A stretch of DNA of 64,000 nucleotides from assembly GCA_025667525.1 (NCBI GenBank), contig CM046879.1, positions 358,112,752 to 358,176,751 of the forward strand, read 5' to 3'. The notes below the pieces were generated by a model. The model was given only the letters and a program-made list of their open reading frames with translations. It was not told the DNA's origin and searched no databases. The DNA is from Glebionis coronaria. Lineage: Eukaryota; Streptophyta; Magnoliopsida; Asterales; Asteraceae. This document shows, one piece after another, positions 37,792 to 47,274 of this stretch (its first letter is position 1; each line of letters starts with the position of its first letter). The translations under genes and the position numbers were made by a program.

Positions 37792-39655
37792 TAATAAGTG
37801 TGAAAACATTTATCCTTTTACCACTTATTTCCAATAATAACAAGACCAAAACGTGTATTTTATGTCGTAAAAGTCAGAATTATGCGTGGTTTGTGTTTTT
37901 ATTGTGTTTCAGGATAAAAATATGAAAAAGGAAGAAAACATGGGCTATCACGGGCTTTTATCGAAGAAAAAGACAAAAGACGAAGTCAAAAGGTCAAAAG
38001 TGCAAGAAGAACGGAAGTCAAAGGCATATTCTGAAGATTTATCGAAGAAAAAGTCTAAAGACGGAAGTTTAACAAAGTCGAAGAACCAAGTCTATTAAAA
38101 GAAGGAAAATAGAAGACGAGTTCAAGTTATCATTTGACTAATCCCGAGACTAAGTCGAGAAAGACGAGAAGAAAAGAGAAGAAACAAGCACTTTCCACCT
38201 CCCCTATATATAGTTAGAAAATAGTCATTAAGGATTTAGTCTTCATTTTTTTAGTTTTGAATTTTAGTAGGTAATTAAGTATGTTTTATTTTTCTGTCTC
38301 TAGTTTTCTTTCAGGCTTATCAATCCTTCATCTTAATCTTGTAATCTGGGATCTTAATCATCAATTTAATCAAGTTTATTTCATATCTCTCATTCTACCT
38401 TTCTTAATAATCTATTATTTCGCTTAATTAATCATGTAGTTGGTTTAATTTTGTTGATGATGTGATTGTTTTGCTTATTTGATTGTGCTTATTGAGTTGG
38501 TGTGTTTAAAGTTTTTAGATTAAGGTGCTTATTTGCTTAATCTTTATGTTTATTAGTTTTTAAATAAGTTGATTTTGGTAGTTTAATATTTTTTTAATAA
38601 AAAGTTGATTTTAAATTCTTGCTTATTTAGTGTTCTTAAAAGTTTTTTTAAATTGTGTCTTATTAGCTTTTTCTAAAAATTGATTTGGTAAAAGTTTTGG
38701 TAAATGCTTATTTGATTTTTGCTTATTTTGATCTTATTCGGGTTTTCAAAACCCTTTTATTCCTAACAGTGCAATTCACCTTATTCCGAATTAAGTGTGG
38801 TCCTCATTTCCCGAACTAGGTTGAACATCACTCATTCTGAACTAGCTCTTAAATCTGTATTCCGAATTACCTTGAGTACGCTGGATTCCGAATTAGGTCT
38901 CACATCACCTGGATTCCAAATTAAATACAACACTTGGATTCCGAACTAGTTCCATTCCGAATTACGTACAGGTATCGTTTCCCGAATTAGGTCAAGAAGG
39001 GGGTTATTCTGAACTACATCAAGTCATATTCCGAATTACATATACAATCTGGATCCCGAATTGAGTGCAGATTGTGGATTCCGAATTAGCTGATGTTCTT
39101 TTGTTTCCCGAATTACATGCCAAGTACACATTCCGAATAAATTCTGGGTAGTGGATTCCGAACTAGATACTTGGTTGGTTATTCCGAACTGGGTTCGTGA
39201 TTGAGTATTCCAAATTATTTGAAGGATTTTCATTCAGACTTAGGTGTTGGATTGGATTCCGACTTATGTTCAAGTTTTTATTTTTCAAACTTTAATTTTC
39301 AAACCTTAATTTTTCCCTCCAACTTTACTTAGTTTATTTTCAAAAGTATTTTCTCATAGTTATTTTCAAGTTTAAATTTTTATAAAGTTTACATTTTTAC
39401 AATGTTTTATGTTTTAAATTTACTTTTAAAGTTTTAATTTTTCGTCATTTATTTTTAAACTCTTTAATTTTTAGTTTGACTTTTAATGCTTTCACTAAAC
39501 GACATTTACATTTTTAATTTTTACTTTTAGTTTAAAATAGATAATCACATTTCTTTATTTTCCACCAAGAACGACTGAGTCACACTTTCAACTGGTAATC
39601 AATTCGAATTGACTCGAGACGAACAAATTTTTTATATAAGAAAATATCTTGTATT
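37792..39655 (+). repeat. 5' LTR of element 3 (LTR-F)
   Basis: TAATAAGTGTGAAAAC at the left; the right end lies a few bases before the primer site at 39659 and is not sharply defined. Nearly identical to LTR-E. It contains GCTTATT motifs (38470-38730) and the TTCCGAATTA array (38755-39265). The embedded 70-codon Lys/Ser-rich frame at 37886-38098 is probably not a gene. Confidence 0.85.
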
Positions 39656-39658
39656 GAA

Positions 39659-39673
39659 TGGCGCCGCTGCCGG
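39659..39673 (+). other. primer-binding site, tRNA-Asp type (element 3)
   Basis: TGGCGCCGCTGCCGG, differing from the expected tRNA-Asp complement by one base over 15. The last bases of the usual 18-base site have drifted. Confidence 0.85.
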
Positions 39674-39925
39674 CTCTTTTCGTAAAGATTAACGGTTTTT
39701 AGTGAGACACGCATTGGATTTTGCGATCCGTTCACTCTTGGACGTTATTTTTCGTGTCAAAAATTTTCAAAAATTCATAAAAATTAAAAAATTTCAAAAC
39801 TCTAAAAACATTTAAAAATCATAAAAATCAATTATTTTTCAAACATTTGGCACCAAAAATATTTTCTTTTTTCACATTAACCATTAGTTTTCTTCTATTT
39901 TGCTATATTGTTCTTTTGAAGGTGT
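39674..39925 (+). other. untranslated leader of element 3
   Basis: About 250 bases, AT-rich, no ORF; shorter than the 0.7 kb leader of element 1. Confidence 0.7.
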
Positions 39926-40633
39926 ATGCGTACCCATTCAAGAAGGAGGAAATCCATTCAAGCCGCTATTAATGAACCTCCTGTTGTCGAGTCTCCGGTT
40001 GTAAATACAATGGAGAACCGTCCAATGATCAAGCTCTTACAATCACATGTCGAAGGCAACGATGATGCGATTGTGGTTTCGGCTATTGACGCCAACAACT
40101 TCGAGCTCAAATCCGGGTTTATCCAAATGGTTTCCGCAACAGCTTTTCTGGGCCGTACGCATGACGATCCTCATGATCATATCAAGAGGTTAGTACACTT
40201 ATCAAATACTGTAAAATACAATGGGGTATCACAAGAGGCAATTCGTTTGCTCCTCTTTCCTTTCTCCCCCGAGGGACAAGCCCAGACTTGGCTTGATAAG
40301 GAACCACCCCAGAGTATTACAACATGGACGGACCTTGAGAAAAAGTTCATAAATTATTTCTTTCCACCCTCACGTACTACCGCTTTGCGGAATGACATTA
40401 TCAACTTTGAACAAAAGTACGGTGAGACATTTAGTGAATCTTGGGATCGTTTTAAGGAACTTTTAAGAAAGTGTCCACAACACGGTTTTACAAAGGTACA
40501 TCAAATTAATACTTTTTATAATGGATTAACTTTGAATGAACAAGATGAACTAAATAATGCCTCGGGGGGTAATATTCTTGTGAAAACTATGAATGAAGCT
40601 TGGGCAATTATTAAGAACAAAGCCAAAGTCTAA
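39926..40633 (+). pseudogene. gag capsid of element 3
   Basis: 235-codon frame starting at an ATG just after the leader, collinear with the element 1 gag. Basic N-terminus (MRTHSRRRKS), then MIKLLQSHVEGNDDAI, the capsid landmarks TWLDKEPPQSITTWTDLEK and FFPPSRTTALRNDI, ESWDRFKELLRKCPQHGF and HQINTFYNGLTLNEQDELN. It ends at a TAA after NKAKV, where element 1 gag reads on, so the two gag halves are separated here. Confidence 0.88.
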
Positions 40634-40654
40634 ACCAAACGTGTTAGGGCTACT

Positions 40655-41250
40655 ATGGCTAGTGCTAGTTCTAGCAAAACCGACAAGAAAATTGAAAAGC
40701 TTACTTCAATTATGACCGACCTTGCTTTACATGTTATGAACAATGCGCAAGTTAATGCTTTGAGTCAGTCTTGTGAAATATGCGGGGTTCTCATTCATAC
40801 ACCGATTGTCCTTCAACTCATGACAATCCGGAAAATGTGTATGCCGCTAACGGCAACTTTTCTACGAGAGGCTATCAAGCACGTCCTCAAGGTGACCGCA
40901 ATTTGCTCAGTTATCGTTCAAACAACTTCCTTTCACCACCCGGTTTTCCTCCTCAAAACCAAAACAACCTCAATCACAACAATCAAAACCAAACTCGAGC
41001 TCCAAATCAATATCAAACCCAAAGAAACCCATATCCACCTCAAGGAAATAACCAAGTTTACCAACAACCCGCTTATCAACAACCTTCCTACCATGATCCT
41101 CCTTCCAACCAACCCACAACATTTAATCACAAGGTTGAAACTTATATGAGGACTAATGACACGCTAGTGAAGAATCTTTAGAGTCAAATCATCAACTTGA
41201 AAGGAGATATGGCAAAACAAGGGAATGATCTTCGAGCCGATATGTGAAAC
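40655..41250 (+). pseudogene. gag nucleocapsid segment of element 3, frameshifted
   Basis: Begins MASASSSKTDKKIEKL and enters a zinc knuckle. The reading frame switches inside the knuckle: CEIC is in one frame, GSHSYTDC in the next, implying loss of one base near 40785. The second frame continues as a Gln/Asn/Pro-rich tail to 41181, then stops; a stop is also present near 41246. Reading across the lesion gives the same short CX2CX3HX4C knuckle as element 1. Confidence 0.85.
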
Positions 41251-42666
41251 TTGTTAAGCAGTCAAACGAATGACTTAAGGCATATGATGGCTAGTTTCTT
41301 CCAAAGTAATCAAGCCTCTTGTTCGGGTTCTCTTCCGAGTAACACCTTTGCTAATCCAAGAGGGGAGATGAAAGCAATCACCACCCAAAGTGGAATAGGT
41401 TTAAAGGAACCCAAGATTCCTACACTTACACCGGTGATTGTGACAAAGGAAAATGAGTCCCCTTCTCTAATTCCTCCACCTTCTATTTCTACCCCTCCAC
41501 TACCCAAGGATGTGAGTGCGAATTCCATTCCAAAGCCTTCATCTCAACCCGATATACCTTACCCTTCAAGGTTGTGGAAAGAGAAGTTGAAGAACAAGGA
41601 TGATATTCAGGTTTCGAACTTTCTTAAAATGTTTAAACAATTGAATTTCAACATCTCCTTTGCCGAGGCTCTCGCTCACATGCCGGAATATGCTAAAATA
41701 TTTAAAGATATTCTCAATGATAAGGAGAAACTCCTTGATATCGCTCAGACCCAACTTAATGAGAATTGCTCCGCATTGCTCTTAAGGAAATTACCAACCA
41801 AACTTGGTGATCCGGGTCGTTTTCTCATTCCTTGTAACTTCCCTGGGGTAGAGAATTGTATGGACCTAGCTGATCTAGGTGCTAGTATAAACATAATGTC
41901 ATTAAGTGTTTGGAAACAATTATCTCTACCCGAGCTAGTCCCCACACGAATGACATTGGAATTAGCTAACCGTACGGTTGCTTATCCGGTGGGGATACTC
42001 GAAGATGTCTTCGTCGGTGTCGATAAATTCACCTTTCCGACGGATTTTGTTGTCGTTGACTACGAGATGGACCCCCGTGTTCCATTAATCGTTGGACTTC
42101 CATTCTTAAGGACCGGTCGCACTCTCATTGATGTAGCCACGGGCGAATTAATCATGAGAGTTGGTGACGATAAAATCAACTTCAACATGGGTAAACTTTC
42201 TAAGCAACCTTATGAAAATGAGAGCGTTAATTTCATTGACGTTCTTGATGAGGCTTGTGAAGAGAATTTCAAAGACGCTTGTAAAAGTGGTTCTTCTTCT
42301 CTACCCATTGTTGAGACCGCTGCCTCTATTGCTCCCTCACTAACTCCATTTGGAGAAAGTGATTTCCTTTTGAACGAATTTGAAGCAACTTTAGGGGATG
42401 TGGACTTAAAATATGACGATTCTCCCACCGATTGGGAAGAAGAGATTCGTACCATTGAGAAACTTCTCAATGAGGACCATATTTCTCCACCTTCTCCTAA
42501 GGAAATCTCTATCGATGATCTGAATTTGACTACGCCTTCCATCGACAATCCTCCGGATTTAGAGTTTAAGGATTTGCCGTCTAATCTCGAATACGTTTTC
42601 CTTGAAGACAATAAGAAGTTACCCATCATCATCGCAGAGGACTTGAAAGAGGATGAAAAATCTTGA
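41251..42666 (+). pseudogene. protease and RT linker of element 3
   Basis: 471-codon open frame, the longest in the window. It opens in the helical gag tail, passes GEMKAITTQSG, a proline-rich stretch, VSNFLKMFKQLNFNISFAEAL and the protease LADLGASINIMSLSV (DLGAS codons 41872-41886) with DPRVPLIVGLPFLRTGRTL, and then runs through an acidic linker to LEDNKKLPIIIAEDLKEDEKS. A TGA at 42664-42666 separates it from RT. Confidence 0.88.
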
Positions 42667-42675
42667 CATATCGAC

Positions 42676-43752
42676 GTGCTGAAGAATCATAAGAAAGCAA
42701 TTGCTTGGAAAATTTCCGATATCCGCGAAATTGATCCGAACTTTTGTACTCATAAAATCCTCATGGAAGATGACTTTAAACCCGCAATCCAAATCCAAAG
42801 AAGGGTTAATCCTAAAATTCATGACGTCATCCAGAAAGAGGTTATCAAACTTCTAGATTCCGGAATGATTTACCCTATTTCAGATTCGCCATGGGTTAGT
42901 CCCGTCCATTTTATGCCTAAGAAAGGCGGAATAACCGTTGTTCCCAATGAAAACAACGAGTTGATTCCTACTCGACTTGTCATGGGTTGGCGAGTTTGCA
43001 TAGACTATAGCAAGCTCAATGATGCCACTCGCAAGGATCATTTTCCTCTCCCTTACATGGATCAAATGCTCGAGCGTTTAGCGGGTAATGACTATTATTG
43101 CTTCTTATGGAACATTTGATTACAAAAAAATGCCTTTCGGGTTATGCAATGCTCCTGGGACTTTCTAGAGGTGTATGATGGCTATATTCCATGACATGGT
43201 TGAAGAAACTATGGAAGTCTTTATGGATGATTTCTCGGTCTATGGTGATTCTTTCTCTACTTGCCTTGCCAATTTAGAACGTATGTCAAATGGTGTGAAG
43301 ACACTCGTCTCGTTCTTAATTGGGAAAAATGCCATTTCATGGTAAAAGAAGGTATTGTTCTTGGTCATAAAATCTCCAAAGCCGGTCTTGAAGTCGACCG
43401 TGCTAAATTTGAAGTGATTGTTAAATTACCACCACCTTCAACCGTGAAGGGTGTGAGAAGTTTCCTTGGTCATGTGGGCTTCTATCGTCGATTCATTCAA
43501 GATTTTTCTAAAATCGCTCGCCCGATGACACACCTCTTGGAAAAAGATACTCCTTTTATCTTTTCTAAAGAGTGTCTTCACTCTTTCAATCTCCTTAAGG
43601 ATAAATTAACTAAGGCACCGGTCTTATTTACCCCTAATTGGGAGTTAACTTTTGAATTGATGTGTGATGCTAGCGATTTTGCTATTGGAGCGGTTTTGGG
43701 ACAAAGAGTGATAAACACTTCCAACCAATCCATTATGCTAGCAAGACAATGA
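42676..43752 (+). pseudogene. reverse transcriptase of element 3, with internal deletion
   Basis: N-terminal half is open to 43119 (AIAWKISDIREIDPNFC, VNPKIHDVIQKEVIKLLDSG, RVCIDYSKLNDATRKD). At about 43106 the sequence jumps from YYCFL to YGTFDYKKMPFG, losing about 25 conserved residues of the palm and shifting frame. A TAG interrupts the segment near 43167. The catalytic FMDDFSVYG (43220-43231) is intact. Another frameshift near 43280 precedes WEKCHFMVKEGIVLGHK, VRSFLGHVGFYRRFI and [18 protein letters not shown]. Cannot encode active RT. Confidence 0.88.
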
Positions 43753-45390
43753 CGGGGGCTCAATTGCATTATACTACTACCGAAAAAGAGCTTTTAGCTA
43801 TAGTGTATGCTTTTGAGAAGTTCCGCCCCTATCTTGTTCTTTCCACCACCATTGTCTATACCGATCATTCGGCGTTGAAGTACTTGTTAACCAAACAAGA
43901 TTCCAAGCCAAGACTTCTTCGTTGGGTTCTACTCCTTCAAGAATTCAAAATTGAAATTCGTGATAAAAAGGGAGCGGAAAACCTAGTTGCGGATCATCTT
44001 AGTAGACTCGAGGATCCTTATCAAGGGGAGCTTCCAAATCAAGAGATTAATGACTCTTTTCCCCTTGAGGCCTTGATGTCTATTAACTCCAATCTTGATG
44101 GAAACCCATGGTTTGCGGGCATTGCAAACTATTTGGCGGGTGGAATTCTCATGGAAGGGTTAACGTCTCATCAAAAGAAAAAGTTCTTTAAAGACATTAA
44201 GCATTATTTTTGGGACGACCCTTACCTTTTCAAAAAATGTGCTGATCTTATCATTCGTCGGTGTGTTGATGGGTCGGAAGCTTTATTAATCTTAGAAGCT
44301 TGCCATAAAGGACCCACCGGTGGTCACTTTGGTCCTAACTATACCGCGAAGAAAGTTTTCGACTCTGGATTTTATTGGCCCACCATTTATTGTGATGCAC
44401 ACGAAATGTTTAAGCATTGTGATGCTTGCCAACGCCAAGGCAAGATCACACATAAAGATGAGATGCCTCAAAATTTCATCCAAGAATGTGAAATCTTTGA
44501 CGTATGGGGCATCGACTTTATGGGGCCGTTTCCATCATCCAAAGGGAACAAATACATCCGCGTAGCCGTTGACTACGTATCCAAATGGGTTGAAGCAAAG
44601 GCTTTACCTACGAACGATGCGAGGGTGGTTGTGAACTTTTTGAAACAACTTTTTGCTCGATTTGGTGTTCCCTGTGCTATCATCAGTGACCGCGGGACTC
44701 ATTTTTGCAATGATCAATTTGCTCGAGTCATGGATAAGTACGGTTTCAATCACCGTCTTTCCACCGCTTATCATCCCCAAACAAATGGTCAAGCTGAGAT
44801 ATCTGACCGTGGTCTGAAGAGAATTTTAGAGCAAACTGTGGGAGAGCATCGTGCCTCATGGGCCGATAAGTTAGATGATGCTTTGGGGGCATTCCGTACC
44901 GCCTATAAGACACCTATTGGTTGCACTCCATATCGTCTTGTGTACGGGAAGGCATGCCACCTCCCTATTGAATTGGAGCATAAGGCGTATTGAGCATTGA
45001 ATTGGGATAATTTTGATATCAACAAAGCCGGTGATCTTCAGAAGATTCAACTCAACGACCTTAATGAACAAAGGAATGGAGCTTATGAGAATTCATTTAT
45101 CTACAAGGAGAAAACCAAGCTAATTCATGATTCTAGGATTAAGAACCGAGAGTTTCACATAGGTGATCAAGTTTTACTCTTTAACTCTCGGTTGAAAATC
45201 TTTTCGGGCAAGCTTAAGAGCCGTTGGTCTGGTCCATTCACCGTCGCCAAAGTCTTCCCCTATGGCACCATTGAGCTTTCTCAACCAAATGGGCCTAATT
45301 TTAAAGTAAATGGCTAGCGTGTGAAGTTGTACTTTGGTGAGGACATCTCTCATGAGATGATTTCATCCCTCACCACGTTTCCCTTTAATT
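43749..45390 (+). pseudogene. RNase H end and integrase of element 3
   Basis: 414-codon open frame with RNase H ([31 protein letters not shown]), the tether [12 protein letters not shown], and a nearly complete integrase: [10 protein letters not shown]...CDACQRQGK zinc domain, then D-D-E at 44514-44516, 44688-44690 and 44795-44797. A TGA replaces Trp near 44993, after which GDQVLLFNSRLKIFSGK follows; a TAG replaces Gln near 45315, and the C-terminus fades by about 45390. This is the best preserved integrase in the window. Confidence 0.88.
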
Positions 45391-46140
45391 AGTTCTGGGT
45401 CGAGTCAGGCTCGTAACACGGTTAACAAAAACAAGCTCTTCTCAGGAGGCAACCCGTTGATCTATCCTTTACCCGTTTTCATAATAAGTGTAGGGGGACC
45501 TGCATAGGGTTTGTTGTCTTGTTTCTTATAATGTACAGGGATTAAAGCTTCAAAGAGCACTTTTTATGACATTTGACCACCCATGATTCCGTGTACCCGT
45601 CTTCCCGGTTCTATCTTAAACTGTCGTGATTCGATATTTCATATCTTATATGTTCACACTGAAATTACTATAGTCGTCTCTTCCTTAACGAGATTTAAAA
45701 AACGTGCACAATGTCCTAAGTGTAGGGGAGTTTACTCACACATGCTTAAACATTGAGGACAATGTTTATATCAAGTGTAGGGGGGACTTCTACCGAAGTA
45801 AGTGGGCTTTTCCATTAATTTGTCCTTATTTTAAACGGAAAATTGGATTTTTCGACATTTTTCAAAAATTTTAATCTATTTTGGCCTAGTAGTATAATAG
45901 TAATTTCCTCTGTTATAGTTATTTACTTTCTTTGCTAGAATAAATTTTGAATAAAGTGGTTTTAATTTTTCAAAGTCATGAATCTTTTGACTCAACCCGA
46001 GTTTACTTATCTAAGTTTGGGAAAAGATCCCCCACACTCCCTTATTAAACAAAGTCTCCATGGATAAATCCCCACCCTTTATTTCTAAATGATCTAAGGG
46101 CTGTGATTAAAACCCCCTTTCTTATAACTTACCTTTATTT
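45391..46140 (+). other. 3' untranslated region of element 3
   Basis: No ORF. Contains several AAGTGTAGGGGG-type purine tracts (near 45490, 45720 and 45773) and the AGGA hairpin. It is cut short by the FRS-like sequence before any polypurine tract-LTR junction. Confidence 0.7.
45748..45785 (+). other. AGGA-loop hairpin plus polypurine-like tract (element 3)
   Basis: AAACATTG-AGGA-CAATGTTT at 45748-45767 (perfect 8-bp stem), then AAGTGTAGGGGGG from 45773. The same unit occurs in element 2. A similar purine tract lies upstream at about 45720, so the hairpin is flanked by two. Confidence 0.88.
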
Positions 46141-46344
46141 ATAAATAAAAATAAAAAAAAACATCCAACAACCTCCACCACCGGTGATGGAACCCGATCC
46201 TCACTCCCACCAGCGACCACCTCCACCACCTCCACCTAACGGCCGACCACCACAACCACCTCCACCTTTTTCAGGCGACCACCACAACAACCCCACCTTC
46301 TACCCGCGACCACCACAATAAACCAACCTTCTTCCTGTGTCATC

Positions 46345-46720
46345 CACACCAACCCACCTTTTTCCGGCGGCCTTTACTGCAAATAACCTTTTTCCGGCAG
46401 CCCCCACAAGAATCCATTATTTTACGGCAAGACCCACACCAAACAATCGTTTCCCAACTACTTCTATACGAAACCCACCCCTTTTCCAGCGAGTTCCAAA
46501 GCGTATCCACCATTTTCCGGCGACTTCCATATGAAACCCACGTTTTTGGCGCCCTACACAACAAACCCAACAATTTCCAGCAACCTACACAACAAACAAC
46601 CCTTTCCCGTCGATTTATACAACAAACGACGCTTTTACGGCCAACTCCACAACAAACATCCAACTTCCGGAAACCTCCATAACAAATGACCATCTCCCAG
46701 CGAGTTCCACAACCTCCACA
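46345..46720 (+). repeat. 30-bp degenerate minisatellite in FRS exon 1
   Basis: About 12 imperfect units of 30 bp, each with a core like TTTTCCGGCGACCTCCACAA. As 30 is divisible by three, it reads as a ten-residue repeat with a recurring F-P-A element. One unit is 32 bp and shifts the frame. The sequence before it (46160-46340) is Pro/His-rich and may be older units; the sequence after it encodes an acidic Glu-Asn-Val repeat. Confidence 0.8.
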
Positions 46721-46950
46721 TCAAGTGACAATGATCCAGTAAATGTAGTTGCTGATATTAGAAAAAATGTAGAAGTTGCTGATGATGTTAGCGAAAATGT
46801 ACTTGCTGATGCTATTGAAGAAGATGCTGATGTAGAAGCTGAAAATGTAGTTGGCGATGTTGATGTTATAGAAAATGTAGAAGCCAATACAGGTAATAAC
46901 TTTGTACCAGAAATAGATATGTTACTGAAAATATAGTTGCTGAGGCACAC

Positions 46951-47142
46951 TGACTCATGCATGAGTCACGCCGACTCATGCATGAGTCACACTGACTAAT
47001 GCATGAGTCACGTTGACTCATGCATGAGTCACACTGACTCATGCATGAGTTATGTAACAGATGAGCCACATAACTCATATTTGAGTCAGTGTGACTCATA
47101 CATGAGTCAGTGTGACTCATATATGAGTCATATATGACTCAT
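46951..47142. repeat. palindromic 21-bp array in FRS intron 1
   Basis: About eight units of TGACTCATGCATGAGTCA (an 18-bp palindrome) plus a three-base spacer, giving a 21-bp period; the middle is disturbed and centres vary (GC, AC, AT). It lies inside the inferred intron 46893-47181 (AG|GTAATAAC to GTGAAATAG|AT). Confidence 0.9.
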
Positions 47143-47269
47143 ACAATTCCTGAACTATTCTTTTATTGGATTGTGAAATAGATGCTCATAATTCACCGAA
47201 ACCTACTTTATACATTCATTTTGAGTCACCCGGAGGATCAACATATTGGGAACCAAATGTTGATGAGCA

Positions 47270-47274
47270 GTACG
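47270..47274. other. target-site duplication, left copy (GTACG)
   Basis: GTACG directly before LTR-C, repeated at 59409-59413 directly after LTR-D. A perfect 5-bp duplication, as expected for gypsy integrase. Confidence 0.93.

Larger units (their letters stand above)
37792..46140 (+). mobile_element. Athila-type Ty3/gypsy retrotransposon, element 3
   Basis: Plus strand: LTR-F, primer site, leader, gag, protease, RT, RNase H, integrase and a 3' untranslated region with the AGGA hairpin. The order is complete but the frame is broken at least seven times. No matching 3' LTR follows directly: FRS-like sequence begins near 46150. LTR-G at 62344 is related but diverged in its central part and lacks a polypurine tract before it, so it may belong to another copy. 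The right boundary is therefore approximate. Confidence 0.85.

Noticed and set aside
37332..37925. 197-codon ORF taken as one gene
   Set aside because: Only the first part is copia-like; the last ~45 codons are LTR-F sequence, so the ORF is a chance fusion.
46340..46693. 117-codon minus-strand ORF with Cys/Gly-rich repeats
   Set aside because: Antisense reading of the 30-bp minisatellite; a period divisible by three keeps the frame open by chance.
46866..47120. Heptapeptide-repeat ORFs (also 61394-61576) from the palindromic arrays
   Set aside because: A 21-bp period translates into a seven-residue repeat on either strand; the frames do not join the FRS exons.
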